Shown piece by piece: positions 12,451 to 27,450 of a stretch of 64,000 nt of DNA. Made by a program: the position numbers and the translations under genes. The stretch is taken from the NCBI GenBank assembly GCA_023375785.1, contig SZWC01000554.1:304945-368944 (forward strand), in the 5' to 3' direction. The notes under the pieces are model-generated. The model ran no database searches and was not told where the DNA came from. It saw nothing but the letters and a program-made list of their open reading frames with translations. Source of the stretch: Penium margaritaceum (lineage: Eukaryota; Streptophyta; Zygnematophyceae; Desmidiales; Peniaceae). Each line of letters begins with the position of its first letter. The first letter of the stretch is position 1.

Positions 12451-13929
12451 GCACAAAGGTTATGCACAAAGTTTATGCCCAAAGTTTATGCAAAACATTT
12501 CTGAACAACGTTTATGCACAACGATTATGCACAAAAATTATGGACAACGTTTATGCACAATGATTTTACACAAATGTTATGCACAAAGTTTATGTACGTA
12601 GTTTATGCACAAAGTTTACGCACAAAGTTTATGCACAATGTTTATGCACAAAGATTGTGCACAGATTTTATGCAGAGATTTTATGCCCAAAGTTTATGCT
12701 CAAAGTTTATGCACAAAGTTTATGCACAAAGTTTGTGCACAAAGTTTATGCACAAAGTTCATGCAAAATGATTATGCACAAAGCTCATGCACAAAGTTTA
12801 TGAAAAACGTTTATGCACAAAGTTTATGTACAAAGTTTATGCACAAAATTTACACACAGCGTTAATGCACAAAGTTTGTGCAAAACGTTTATGCACAAAA
12901 GTTGTGCACAAAGTTTATGCACAAAATTCATGCACAATATTATGCACAAAGTTTATGCACAATGTTTATGCACAACATTTATGCACAACGTTTATGCACA
13001 GCGTTTATGCACAACGTTTATGCACAAAGTTTTTGCATAAAGTTGATGCACAAAGTTACTGCACAAAGTTTAAACACAAACTTTATGCAAAACGTGTATG
13101 CACAACATTTATGAACAAATTTTATGCACAAAGTTTATGCACAAAGTTTAAGCACAACGTTTATGCACGAAGTTTATGCACAAAGTTTATGCAAAAAGTT
13201 CAGGCACAAAGTTTATGCACAAAGTTTATGCACAAAGTTTAGGCACAAATTTTATGCACAAATGTTCTGCACAAAGTTTATGCACAAAGTTTATGCACAA
13301 AGTTTATGCACAAAATGTATGCACAACGTTTATGCACAAAGTTTATGCACAAAGTTTATGCACATAGTTTGTGCACAAGCGTTTTGCACAAAGTTTATGC
13401 ACAAAGTTTATGCACAACGTTTATGCACAACGTTTTGCATTAAGTTTATGCTCAAAGGTTATGCACAAAGTTTATGCACAACGTTTATGCACAATGTTTA
13501 TGCAGAAAGTTTATACATAAAGCTTAAGCACAATGTTCATGCACAAGTTTATGCAAAAACAATATGCAAAAAATATATGCACAGCTCTTATGCACAAAGC
13601 TTATGCACAAAGTTTATGCACAACATTTATGCACAAATTGTATGAACAAAGGTTTTGCACAACGTTTGTGCACAAAGTTCATGCACAAAGTTTATGCACA
13701 AACTTTTTGCACGATGTTTCTGCACAAGGTTTATACACAAACGTCATGCACAAAGTACATAGACAAAGTTTGTGCACAAAGTTTATGCACAAATTTTATG
13801 CAAAACGTTTATGCACAACGTTTATGCATAACGTTTATGCACAAAGTTGATGCACAAATTTTATGCACAAAGTTTCTGCACAACGTTTGTGCACAAATTG
13901 TATGCACAAAGTTTATCCACAAAGTTTAT

Positions 13930-15275
13930 AGACAATGTGTATGCAAAACGTTTAAGCACAACGTTGATGCACAAAGTTTATGCAAAACGTTTATGCACAA
14001 AGTTTATGCAGAAACTTTATGCACAAAGTTTCTGCACAACGTTTGTGCACAAAGTTTATGCACAAAGTTTATGCACAAAGTTTCTGCACAAAGTTTTTGC
14101 ACAATGTTTATGCACAAAGGTTTTGCACAAAGTTTATGCACAACGTTTATTGACAAAGCTGCTACACAACATTTGTGCACAAAGTTTATGCACAAAATTT
14201 ACACACAAAGTTTATGCACAATGTTTATACAAAATTTTTATGCACAAAATTGATGCACAAATTTTATGGATAAGGTTCAAGAAAAACGTTTATACACAAA
14301 GTTTATGCACAAAGTTTCTGCACAATGTTTGTGCACAAAGTTTATGCACAAAGTATATACAAAAAGTTTATACACAACGTCTATGCAAAAATTTCATGCA
14401 CAAAATTTATACACAACGTTTATGCACAAAGTTTGTGCACAGAGGTTATGCATAACGTTTATGCACAAAGTTTGTGCACAAAGCTAATTAAAAACAATTC
14501 ATGCACAAAGTTTATGCACAACGTTTATGCACAAAGATTATGCAAAAAATCAATGCAAAACGTTTACGCAAAAAGGTTATGCACACCGTTTATGCAAAAC
14601 GTTTATGCACAAAGTTTATACACAAATTTTATGCATAAAGTGTATGTACAAAGTTTATGCACAAAGTGTCTCCACAGTATTTGTGCAGAAAGTTTATGCA
14701 CAAAGTTTATGCACAAAGTTTATGCACAACTTTTATGCATAATGTTTATGCACAAAGATTATGCAAAGAGTTTATGCACATCGTTTATGCACAATGTTAT
14801 GCAAAACGTTTATGCACAAACATTATGCACAACATTTGTGAACAAAGTTTATGCACAAATTTTATGCATAAAGTTTATACAGAACTTTTATGCACAAAGT
14901 TTATGCCCAACGTCTATGCACAACGTTAATGCACAAAGTTCATGCACAAAGTTAATGCACAAAGTTCATGCACAAAGTTTATGCATAACGTTGATGCACA
15001 AAGCTTATGCACAAAGTTTATGCACAAACCTTATGCTGAAAGTTTATGCACAAAGTTTATGCACAACGTTTATGCACAAAGTTTATGCACAAAAGTTATG
15101 CACACCGTTTACGCACAACGTTTATGCAAACGTTTTATGTACAAAGATTATGCACAGAGTTTATGCACAAAGTTTATGCACAACGTTTTGCACAAAGTGT
15201 ATGCACAAAGTTTATGCACAAATTTTATGCACAACATTTGTGCACAACGTTTATGCACAAAGGTTATACAAAACG
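13930..15275. repeat. Long duplicated satellite segment, copy A
   Basis: This segment shares an ordered set of rare variants with 26340-27450: GCAAAACGTTTAAG (13942), the CTGCTACAC/TTGCTGCAC unit, AAGCTAATTAAAAACAATTC (14481), GTGTCTCCACAGTATTTG (14666) and ACCTTATGCTGAAAG (15029). The offset is about 12.4 kb. It is longer than copy B by about 245 bp, close to 19 units. Confidence 0.88.
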
Positions 15276-16189
15276 TTTATGCACAAAGTTTATGCATGAT
15301 ATTTGTGCACAAATCGTATGCACAACGCTTACGCACAAAGTTTATACACAACGTTTATGCACAGCTTTTACGCACAACGTTTATGTACAAAGTTTGTACA
15401 CAATGTTTACACAAGAACGTTTTCGCACAAGGTTTATGCACAAATTTCATGCACAAAGTTTATGCACAATGATTATGCACAAAGTTTATGCATAACGTTT
15501 ATGCACAAAGCTTATGCACAAAGTTTATGCACAAAGTATATTCATAACGTTTATGGACAAAGCTTATGCATAATGTTTATGCACAAGGTCTAAGCACAAA
15601 GTTTCTGCACAATGTTTGTGCACATAGTTTAGGCACAACGTTTCTGCAAAGAATTTATGCACGAAGTTTATGCAAAAATTTTATGCACAACGTTTATGCA
15701 CAAATTTCATGCACAAATTTTATGCACATCGTTTATGCACAAAGTTTATGCACAATTGTTTGCACAAATTTTATGCACAAAGCTTATGCACAACAGTTGT
15801 GCACAAAGTATATGCACAAAGTGTATGGACAAAGTTTATACACAAAGCTTATGGACAAAGTTATGGAAAATGTTTATGCACAAAGTTTATGCACAAAGTT
15901 TCTGCACAATGTTTGTGTACAAAGTATATGCACAAATGTTATGCACAAAGTTTACAAACAAAGTTAATGCACATAATCTATGCATAAAGTTTATGCAGAA
16001 AGTTTATGCACAAAGTATATGTACAAAGTTTACGCACAACGTCTGTGCACAAAGTTTATGAACAAATATTATGCACAAATTTTATGCACAAATATTCTGC
16101 ATAGCGTATGCGCAGAAATTTTATGCACAAAGTTTATACAAAAAGTTTATGCACAAAGAGTTTGCACAAATTTTGTGCACGAAACTTAT

Positions 16190-19100
16190 GCACAAAGTGT
16201 CTCCACAGTATTTGTGGACAAAGTTTATGCACAACTTTTATGCACAAATTTTAAGCACAACGTTTATGCACAAAGTTTATGCACAAAGTTTATGCACAGA
16301 GTTTATGCACACCGTTTATGCACAACTATTTGCAGAAATTTTATGCACAACGTTTATGCACAACATTTGTGCACAACATTTATGCACAAAGCTTATGCAC
16401 AAAGTTTATACACAAAAGGAATGCACAAAATTTATGCACAAATGTTATGCACAAAGTTTTTGCACAAAGTTTATGTACAAATTTTATGCACAAAGTTTGT
16501 ACTCAATGATTGTGCACAAAGTATATGCACAACGTTTATGCAAACTGTTTCTGCACAAAGTTTATTCACAAATGTTATGCACAACATTTATGCACAATGT
16601 TTATGCACAACGTTCATGCACAAAATGTATGCACAAAGTTTATGAACAAAGTTTATGCACACTGTTTATGCACAACGTTTATGCACAATGTTTTTGCATA
16701 ACGTTTATGCAAAAAGCTTATGCACAAATTTTATGCACAGAGTTTATGCACAATGTTTATGCACAAAGTTTATGCACAAAGTTTATGCACAAAGTTTATG
16801 CACAAAGTTTATGCACAAATTTTATGCACAAAGTTAATGCACCAATTTCATGCACAAACGTTTATGCATAAAGTTTATGCACAAAGTTTATGCACAACGT
16901 TTATGCACAAAGTTTATGGACAGTGTTTATGCACAACATTTTTGTACACATTTTATGCACAAAGTTTATGCACAATGTTTGTGCACAAAGTATATGCACA
17001 AAGTTTATGCACAAACTTTCTGCACAACGTCTGTGCACAGTATCTATGCACAAAGCTTATGCACAAAGTTTATAAACATAGTTAATGCACAAAGTTTATG
17101 CACAAAGTTTATGTACAAAGTTTATGCACAAAGTTTGTACACAAAGTTTATGCACAAAGTTTATGCACAAATTCAATGCACAAAGTTTATGCACAAATTT
17201 TCTGCACAACGTTTGTGCACAAATGTTGTGCACAGAATTAATGCACAAATGTTATACACAACGTTTATGCACAAAAGGTTTGCACAATGTTTATGCAGAA
17301 AGTTTATGCACAAAGTGTCTCTACAGTATTTGTGCACAAATTTTACGCACAAAGTTTATGCAAAAAGTTTATGCACAAAGTTTATGTACAACGTTTATGC
17401 ACAAAGTTTATGCACAAAGTTGATGCACAGAGTTTATGCACACTGTTTATGCACAAAGATTTGCACAAAGTGTATGCACAAACTTTATGTACAAACTTTA
17501 TGCACGACATGTGTGCATAAAGTGTATGCACAAAGTTTATACACAAAGTTTATGCACAAATTTAATGTACAAAGTTTATGCACAAAGTTTATGCACAACT
17601 TTTCTGCACACATTTTATGCACAAAGTTTATGCACAAAGTTCATGCACAACGTTTATGCACAAAGTTTATGCACAAATTTTATTCTCAAAGTTTATGCAC
17701 AAAGTTTGTGCACAACGTTTGTGCACAAAGTTTATGCACAAACGTTTATGCACAAAGTTTATGCACAATGTTTATGCACAAAGTTTATCCACAAATTTTA
17801 TGCACAATGTTTATGCACAGCGTTTTTGCACACATTTTATGCACAAAGTTTATGCACAATGTTTGTGCAAAAAGTATATACAAAACGTTTATGCACAAAG
17901 TTTCTGCATAACGTTTGCGCACAGCATTTATGCACAAAGCTTATGCACAAAGTTTATAAACAAAGTTACTGCACAAAGTTTATGCACAAAGTTTATGTAC
18001 AAAGTTTTTTCACAAATTTTGTACACAAAGTTTATGCACAAACTTTGTGCACAAACCTTATGCACAAAGTTTATGCACAAAGTTTTTACACATACTTTAT
18101 GCTCAAAGTTTATGCACAAATTTAATGCACAAAGTTTATGCACAAATTTTCTGCACAACGTTTGTGCACAAATTTTGTGCACAGAATTTATGCACAAATG
18201 TTATACACAACGTTTATGCACAAAGTGTATGCATAATCTTTATGCACAAAGTTTATGGACAATGTGTCTCTACAGTATTTGTGCACAAAGTTTTCGCAGA
18301 ACATTTATGCACAAAGTTTATGTACAACGTTTATGCACAAAGTTTATGCACAAAATTGATGCACAGAGTTTGTGCACACCGTTTATGCACAAAGTTTTGC
18401 ACAACGTTTATGCACAAAGTTTATGCACAAAATTTATGCACAACATCTGTGCATAAAGTATATGTACAAAGTTTATGCACAAAGTTTCTGCACAATGTTT
18501 ATGCACACATTGTATGCACAAAGTTTATGCAAAACGTTTATGCACAGAGTTTATGAACAAAGCTTATGCACACCGTATATGCACAAAGTTTATGCGCACC
18601 ACTCATGCATGAAGTTTATGCACAAAGTTAATGCACAAAGTTTCTGCACACCGTTTGTGCACAACGTTTAAGCACAAAGTTTGTGCAGACAGTTCATACA
18701 CAACGTTTATGCACAAAGTTTATGCACAAAGTTTATTCTCAAAGTTTATGCACAACGTTTGTGCACAACGTTTGTGCACAAAGTTTATGCACAAAGTGTA
18801 TCTACAATATTTGTGCACAAATTGTATGCAAAATGTTTATGCATAAAGTTTATGCACAAAGTTTATGTACAACGTTTATGCACAAAGTTTATGCACAAAG
18901 TTGATGCATAGAGTTTATGCACACCGTTTATGCAAAACTTTTTGCACAACGTTTATGCACAAAGTTTATGCACAAACTTTATGCACAACATCTGTGCATA
19001 AAGTGTATGCACAAAGTTTATACACAAAGTTTATGCACAACGTTTATGCACACATTTTACGCATATAGTTTATGCACAAAGTTTATGCACGACTTTTATG

Positions 19101-22100
19101 CACAAAGTTTATGCACAAAGTTTTTTCTCAAAGTTTATGCACAAAGTTTGTGCACAACGTTCGTGCACAAAGTTTATCCACAAAGTTGATGCACAATGTT
19201 TATGCACACCGTTTATGCACAAAGTTTATGCACAAAGTTTATGCACAACGCTTATGCACAAAGTTTATGCACACAGTTCATGCACAGAGTTTATGCACAA
19301 TATTTATGCACAAAGTTTATGCATAACGTTTATGCACAAAGTTTATGAACAAAGTTTATGCACACCGTTTATGCACAAAGTTTATCCACGCCACTTATGC
19401 ATGAAGTTTATGCACAAAGTTTATGCACAAAGTTTCTGCACAACGTTTGTGCACAACGTTTATGCACAAAGTTTGTGCACACAGTTTATACACAACGTTT
19501 ATGTAAAAATTTTATGCACAAAGTTTATTCTTAAAGTTTATGCACAACGTTTGTGCACAAAGTTTGTGCAAAACGTTTATGCACAAAGTGTCTCTACAGT
19601 ATTTGTGCACAAATCTTATGCACAACGTTTATGCAAAACGTTTATGCACAAAGTTTATGTACAACGTTTATGCACAAAGTTTATGCACAAAGTTGATGCA
19701 CAGAGTTTATGCACACCATTTGTGCAAATTGTTTTGCACAAAGTTTATGCACAATGTTTATACAGTAACTTTATGCACAACATCTGTGCATAAAGTGTAT
19801 GCACAAAGTTTATGCACAAAGTTTACACACAAAGTTTATGCACAAATTTTATGTTCCAAGTTTATGCACAAAGTTTATGCACAATGTTTTTGCACACATT
19901 TTATGCACAAATTTTATGCAGAACGTTTATGCACAACGTTTATGTACAAAGTTTATGCACAAAATTTATTTTCAAAGTTTATGCACAAAGTTTGTGCACA
20001 ACGTTTATGCACAAAGTTTATGCACAAACGTTTATGCACAAAGTTTATGCACAACGTTTATGCACAAAGTTCATCCACAAAGTTTATGCACAAAGTTTAT
20101 GCACAGAGTTCATGCACAGAGTTTATGCACAGAGTTTATGCACAAAGTTTATGAACAAAGTTTATGCACACCGTTTGTGCACAAAGTTTATGCACACCAC
20201 TTATGCATAAAGTTTATGCACAAAGTTTATGCACAAAATTTCTGCACAATGTTTGTGCACAACATTTATGCACAAATTTTGTAGACACAGTTTATACACA
20301 ACGTTTATGCACAAAGTTTATGCACAAAGTTTATTCTCAAAGTTTATGCACAACGTTTGTGCACAACGTTTGTGCACAAATATTATGCACAAAGTGTCTC
20401 TACAGTATTTGTGCACAAATTTTATGCACAACGTTTATGCAAAACGTTTATGCACAAAGTTTGTGTACAACGTTTATGCACAAAGTTTATGCACAAAGAT
20501 GATGCACAGAGTTTATGCACACCGTATATGCAAAACGTTTTGCATAAATTTTATGCACAAAGTTTCTGCACAACGTTTGTGCACATCATTTATGCACAAA
20601 GCTTATGCACAAAGTTTATAAACAAAGTTACTGCACAAAGTTTATGCACGAAGTTTATGTACAAAGTTTATGCCCAACGTTTGTACACAACGTTTACGCA
20701 CAATGTTTATGAACAAAGTATATGCACAAAGTTTATGCACAAAGTTTTTACACATACATTATGCACAAAGTTTATGCACAAGTTTAATGCACAAAGTTTA
20801 TGCACAAATTTTCTGTACAACGTTTGTGCACAAATTTTGTGCACAGAATTTATTCACAAATGTTTATCCACAAAGTTTATGCACAAAGTGTCTCTACAGT
20901 ATTTGTGCACAAAGTTTATGCACAACGTTTATGCAAAACGTTTATGCAGAAAGTTTATGTACAACGTTTATGCACAAAGTTTATGCACAAAGTAGATGCA
21001 CAGAGTTCCTGCACACCGTTTATGCACAAAGTTTTGCACAAATTTTATGCACAAAGTTTATGCACAACATCTGTGCATAAAGTGTATGTACAAAGTTTAT
21101 GCACAAAGTTTCTGCACACATTTTATGCACAAAGTTTATGCACAAAGTTTATGCACAACGTTTATGCACAAAGTTTTGTGCACAAAGTTTATTCTCAAAG
21201 TTTATGCACAAAGTTTGTGCATAACGTTTGTGCACAAAGTTTCTGCCCAAACGTTTATGCACAAAGTTTATGCACAACGTTTATCCACAAAGTTTATGCA
21301 CAATGTTTATGCACAAAGTTTATGCACAACGTTTATGCACAAAGTTTATGCATAAAGTTTATGCACAACGTTTATGCATAAACGTTTATGCACAGAGTTC
21401 ATGCACAAAGTTTATGCACAAAGTTTATGCACAAAGTTTATGCAAAAAGTTTATGAACAAAGTTTATGCACACCGTTTATGCACAAAGTTTATGCACACC
21501 ACTTATGCATAAAGTTTATGCACAAAGTTTATGCACAAAGTTTCTGCACAACGTTTGTGCACAAAGTTTATGCACAAAGTTTGTGCACACAGTTTATACA
21601 CAACGTTTATGCACAAAGTTTATGCACAAAGTTTATTCTCAAAGTTTATGCACAACGTTTGTGCACAACATTTGTGCACAACGTTTATGCACAAAGTGTA
21701 TCTACAGTATTTGTGCACAAACTTTATGCACAATGTTTATGCAAAACGTGTATGCAGAAAGTTTATGCACAAAGTTGATGCATAGAGTTTATGTACACCG
21801 TTTATGCAAAACGTTTTGCACAAAATTTATGCACAAAGTTTCTGAGCAAACTTTATGCACAACATCTGTGCATAAAGTGTATGCACAAAGTTTATGCACA
21901 AAGTTTATACACAAATTTTATGCACAAATTTTATGTTCAAAGTTGATGCACAACGTTTATGCACACATTTTATGCACAAAGTTTATGCACAACGTTTTTG
22001 CGCAAAGTTTGTGCACAAAGTTCATTCCCAAAGTTAATGCACAAAGTTTGTGCACAACGTTCGTGCACAAAGTTCTGCACAAACGTTTATGCACAATGTT

Positions 22101-23500
22101 TATGCACAAAGTTTGTCCACAAAGTTGATGCACAATGTTGATGCACAACGTTTATGCACAAAGTTTATGCACAATGTTTATGCACAACGTTTATGAACAA
22201 AGTTTATGCACAGAGTTCATGCACAGAGTTTATGCACAATTTTTATGCACAAAGTTTATGCACACCACTTATGCATGAAGTTTATGCACAAAGTTTCTGC
22301 ACAACGTTTGTGCACAACGTTTATGCACAAAGTTTGTGCACAAAGTTTATACACAACGTTTATGTACAAAGTTTATGCACAAAGTTTATTCTAAAAGTTT
22401 ATGCACAACATTTTTGCACAACTTTTGTGCACAAAGTTTATGCACAAAGTGTCTCTACAGTATTTGTGCACAAATTTTATGGACAACGTTTATGCAAAAC
22501 GTTTATACACAAAGTTTATGTACAACTTTTATGCACAAAGTTTTTGTACAAAGTTGATGCACAGAGTTTATGCACAAATTTTATAAACAAAGTTTATGCA
22601 CACCGTTTATTCACAAAGTTTATGCATACCACTTATGCATAAACTTTATGCACAAAGTTTATGCACAAAGTTTATGCACAACGTTTGTGCACAACGTTTA
22701 TGCACAAAGTTTGTGCACACAGTTTATACACAACGTTTATGCACAAATTTTATGCACAAAGTTTATTCTCAAAGTTTATGCACAATGTTTGTGCAAAATG
22801 TTTGTGCACAAAGTTTATGCACAAAGTGTCTCTACAATATTTGTGCACAAATTTTATGCACAACGTTTCTGCAAAACGTTTATGCACAAAGTTTATGTAC
22901 AACGTTTATGCACAAAGTTTATGCACAAAGTTTATGCACAGAATTATGCACACCGTTTATGCAAAACGTTTTGCACAAAGTTTATGCACAAACTTTATGC
23001 ACAACATCTGTGCATAAAGTGTATGCACAAAGTTTATGCACAAAGTCTATACACAAAGTTTATGCACAAATTTTATGTTCAAATTTTATGCACAACGTTT
23101 ATGCACAACGTTTATGCACACATTTTATGCACAAAGTTTATGCACAAAGTTTATGCACAATGTTTATGTACAAAGTTTATGCACAAAGTTTATTCTGAAA
23201 GTTTATGCACAAAGTTTGTGCACAATGATCGTGCACAAAGTTTATGCACAAACGTTTATGCACAAAGTTTATGCACATCGTTTATGCACAAATTTTATCC
23301 ACAAAGTTTATGCACGATGTTCATGCACAACGTTTATGCACAAAGTTTATGCACAAAGTGTATGCACAACGTTTATGCACAAATTGTATGCACAGAGTAC
23401 ATGCACAGAGTTTATGCACAATGTTTAGCACAAAGTTCATGCACAAAGTTTATGCACACCGTTTATGCACAAAGTTTATGCACACCACTTATGCATAAAG
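16190..23500. repeat. Higher-order repeat domain, about 0.8-kb period
   Basis: The variant GTGT(C/A)T(C/A)TACA(G/A)TATTTG occurs at 17315, 18264, 18796, 19588, 20394, 20888, 21696, 22449 and 22826, with a related TCCACAG form at 16197. Spacings are 949, 532, 792, 806, 494, 808, 753 and 377 bp, all within 2 bp of multiples of 13. A second marker, CCACTTATGCAT(A/G)AAG, occurs near 18599, 19391, 20197, 21499, 22263, 22629 and 23485 with matching steps of 792 and 806. A third marker (ACATCTGTGCATAAAG) follows the same rhythm. The block unit is therefore about 62 monomers, with shortened versions. Confidence 0.92.
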
Positions 23501-26339
23501 TTTATGCACAAAGTTTATGCACAAAGTTTCTGCACAACGTTTGTGCACAACGTTTATGCACAAAGTTTGTGCAAACAGTTTATACACAACGTTTATGCAC
23601 AAAGTTTATGCACAAAGTTTATTCTAAAAGTTTATGCACAACGTTTGTGCACAACGTTTGTGCACAAAGTTTATGCGCAAAGTTTATGCGTGAAGTTTAT
23701 GCACAATTTTTTTGCACAACGATTATGCACAAAGTTTATGCACAAAGTTTATGCACAAAGTTTACACACATAGTTTATGCACAAAGGCTTTGCACAAAAT
23801 TTATGCACAAAGTCTATGCACTAAATTTGTGAACAACGTTCATGCACAAAGTTTATGCAAAACGTTTATGCACAAAGTTTATGCACAAAGTTCATGCACA
23901 CCGTTTATGCACAAATTTTATGCACAATGTTTATGCACAAATTGTATTCATAACGTTTCTGCACAACGTTTGTGCACAAATGTTATGCACAAAGATTATG
24001 CACAAAGATTTTACAGAAATTTTATGCACAACGTTTATGCACAAAAGTTTATGCATACCGTTTATGCACAAAGTTTAGCACAAAGTTTATGCACAAATTT
24101 TCTGCACAATGTTTATGCAAAACGTTTATGCACAAAGTTCATGCACAAATTTTATGCACAAAGTTTATGCACATCATTTATGCACAATGTTTCTGCATAA
24201 CTTTTGTGCACAAAGTGTATGCACAAAGTTTATGCTCAACATTAATGCAAAATGTTTATACACAAAGTTTATGCACAAAGTTTATGCTCAAAGTTCATGC
24301 ACAAAGTTTCTGCACAAATTTTATGCACAAATTGTATGCAAAACGTTTATGCACGAAATGTATGCACAGAGTTTATGCACACAGTTTTTGCACAAAGTTT
24401 GTGCACAAATTTTATGCACAACGTGTATGCACAAATTTTATGCACGAAGGTTTTGCACAACATTTATGGACAAAATGTATGCACAAAAATTCTAAATGAC
24501 GTTTGTGCACACAGTTTAAGCACAACGTTTATGCACAATGTTTATACATAAAGTTTATGCACAATGTTTATGCACAAAGTTTATGCACAAAGTTGATTCA
24601 CAAAGTTTTTACACAAAGTTTACGCACAAAGTTAATGCACAAACTTTATGCACAAAGTTTATGCACAAAGTTGATGCACGAAGATTATGCACAACGTTTC
24701 TGCACAAAGTTTATGCACACATTTTATGCACAAAGTTAATACACAACGTTTATGCACAAAGCTTGTGCACAAAGTTTATGAACAAAGTTCATGCACAAGG
24801 TTTATGCACAACGTTTATGCACAAACTGTACACACAAAGTTTCTGCAAAACATTTGTGCACAAAGTTTATGCAAAACAATTCTGCACAAAGTTTATACAC
24901 AAAGTCTATGCTGAACATTTATACATAAAGTTTATGCAAAAATTGTATGCACAACTTTTATGCACAAAGTTTATGCACAACGTTTCTGCACAAAATGTAT
25001 GCACAAAGGTTATGCACAAAGTTTATGCACAAAGTTTCTGCACGAAGTTTATGCACAAAGTGTATGGACAACTTTTATGCATAACATGTATGCACAAAGT
25101 ATATGCAAAACTTTTATGCACAAAGTTTATGAAAAACGTTTATGCACAAAGTTTATGCACAAAGTTTATGCACAAAGTTTATGCACAAAGTTAATGCACA
25201 AAGTTTGTACAAAACGTTTACATACAAATGTTTATGCGCAACGTTTGTGCACAATGTTTGTGCACGAAGTTTATTCACAAAGTTTGTGCACATCATTTAT
25301 GCACAACGTTTTTTCAAAACGTTTATGCACAACGTTTATGCACAAATGTTATGCATAACATTTATGCAAGATGTTTATGCACAAAGTTTATGCGCAAATG
25401 TCATGCACAAAGTTTATGCACAAAGTTTATGCACAAATTTTATGCATAAAGTTTATGGACAAATTTTATGCACAACGTTTATGCACAACGTTTATGCACA
25501 AAGTTTATGCGCAAAGTTTCTGCACAACGTTTATGCACAACGTTTATGCACAACATTTATGCAAAAAGTATTTGCACAAAGTTTATGCACAAACATTATG
25601 CGCAACGTTTCTTCACAACGTTTGTGCACAAAGTTTATGCACATATTTTATGAAAAAAATGTACGCACAAATGTTATGCACAAATTTTATGCACAAATTG
25701 TATGCACCAGTTTATGCACAAAGTTTATGCACAAATTTTATGCACAAATTTTATGCACAATGTTTATTTACAAAGTTTATACACAACGTTTATGCACAAA
25801 GTTTATGCACAAAGTTTGTGCACAAAATTTATGCACAAAGTTTATGCACAAAGTTTTGCACAAAGTTTATGCACAAAGTTTATGTACAAAGTGTATGCAT
25901 AAAATGCATGCACAAAGTTTATGCACAACGTTTATGCACAAAGTTAATGCAAAACGTTTATGCACAGAGTTTATGCACACCGTTTATGCCCAACGTTTAT
26001 GCACAACATCTATGCACAAAATTTATGCACAACATTTGTGGACAAAGTGTATACACAAAGTGTATGCACAAAGCTTATACAAAACGTTTCTTCACAAAGT
26101 TTATGCACAAAGTTTATGCACAACATTTACGCACAATGTTTATGCACAAATTTTATGCACAAATTTTATGCACAAAGTGTATGCACAACATTTTTGCACA
26201 AAGATTATGCACAAAGTTTATGCTCAAAGTTTATGCACAAAGTTTGTGCACAACGTTTGTGCACAAAGTTTATGCACAAAGTTTGTACACAAAGGTTACG
26301 CACAAAGTTTATGCACAAAGTTTGTGCAAAACGTATATG

Positions 26340-27450
26340 AACAAAATTTATGCAAAACGTTTAAGTTCAACGTTGATGCACAAAGTTTATGCAAAACGTT
26401 TATGCACAAAGTTTATGCACAAAGTTTATGCACAAAGTTTCTGCACACCGTTTGTGCACAAAGTTTATGCACAAAGTTTATGCACAAAGTTTATGCACAA
26501 AGTTTTTGCACAAAGTTTGTGCACAATGTTTATGCACAAAGGTTTTGCACAAAGTTTATGCACAACGTTTATTAACAAAGTTGCTGCACAACATTTGTGC
26601 ACAAAGTTTATGCACAAAACTTACACACAAAGTTTATGCACAAAGTTTATAAAAAAAGTTTATTCACAAAGTTGATGCACAAATTTTATGGACAAGGTTT
26701 AAGCAAAACGTTTATACACAAAGTTTATGCACAAAGTTTCTGCACAATGTTTGTGCACAAATTTTATGCACAAAGTATATACAAAAAGTTTATACACAAC
26801 GTCTATGCAAAAATTTCATGCACAAAATTTATACACAACGTTCATGCACAAAGTTTGTGCACAAAGGTTATGCATAACGTTTATGCACAAAGGTTGTGCA
26901 CAAAGCTAATTAAAAACAATTCATGCACAAAGTTTATGCACAACTTTTATGCACAAAGATTATGCAAAAACTCAATGCAAAACGTTTACGCAAAAAGGTT
27001 ATGCACACCGTTTATGCAAAACGTTTATGCACAAAGTTTATACACAAAGTTTATGCACAAAGTGTATGCACAAAGTTGATGCACAAAGTGTCTCCACAGT
27101 ATTTGTGCAGAAATTTTATGCACAAAGTTTATGCACAAAGTTTATGCACAACGTTTATGCATAATGTTTATGCAAAACTTTTATGCACAAAGTTTATGCA
27201 CAAACCTTATGCTGAAAGTTTATGCACAAAGTTTATGCCCAACGCCTATGCACAAAGTTTATGCACAAAGGTTATGCACACAGTTTACGCACAACGTTAA
27301 TGCAAACGTTTTATGTACAAAGTTCATGCACAGAGTTTATGCACACCGTTTATGCACAAAGTTTTGCACCAAGTGTATGCACAAAGTTTATGCACAAATT
27401 TTATGCACAACATTTGTGCACAACGTTTATGCACAAAGGTTATACACGTT
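26340..27450. repeat. Long duplicated satellite segment, copy B
   Basis: This is the partner of 13930-15275. The matching markers lie at 26351 (GCAAAACGTTTAAG), 26903 (AAGCTAATTAAAAACAATTC), 27088 (GTGTCTCCACAG) and 27205 (ACCTTATGCTGAAAG). About 245 bp present in copy A are absent between the last two markers. Similarity ends near 27449, where copy B runs into GTTTATGAACAC repeats. Confidence 0.88.
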
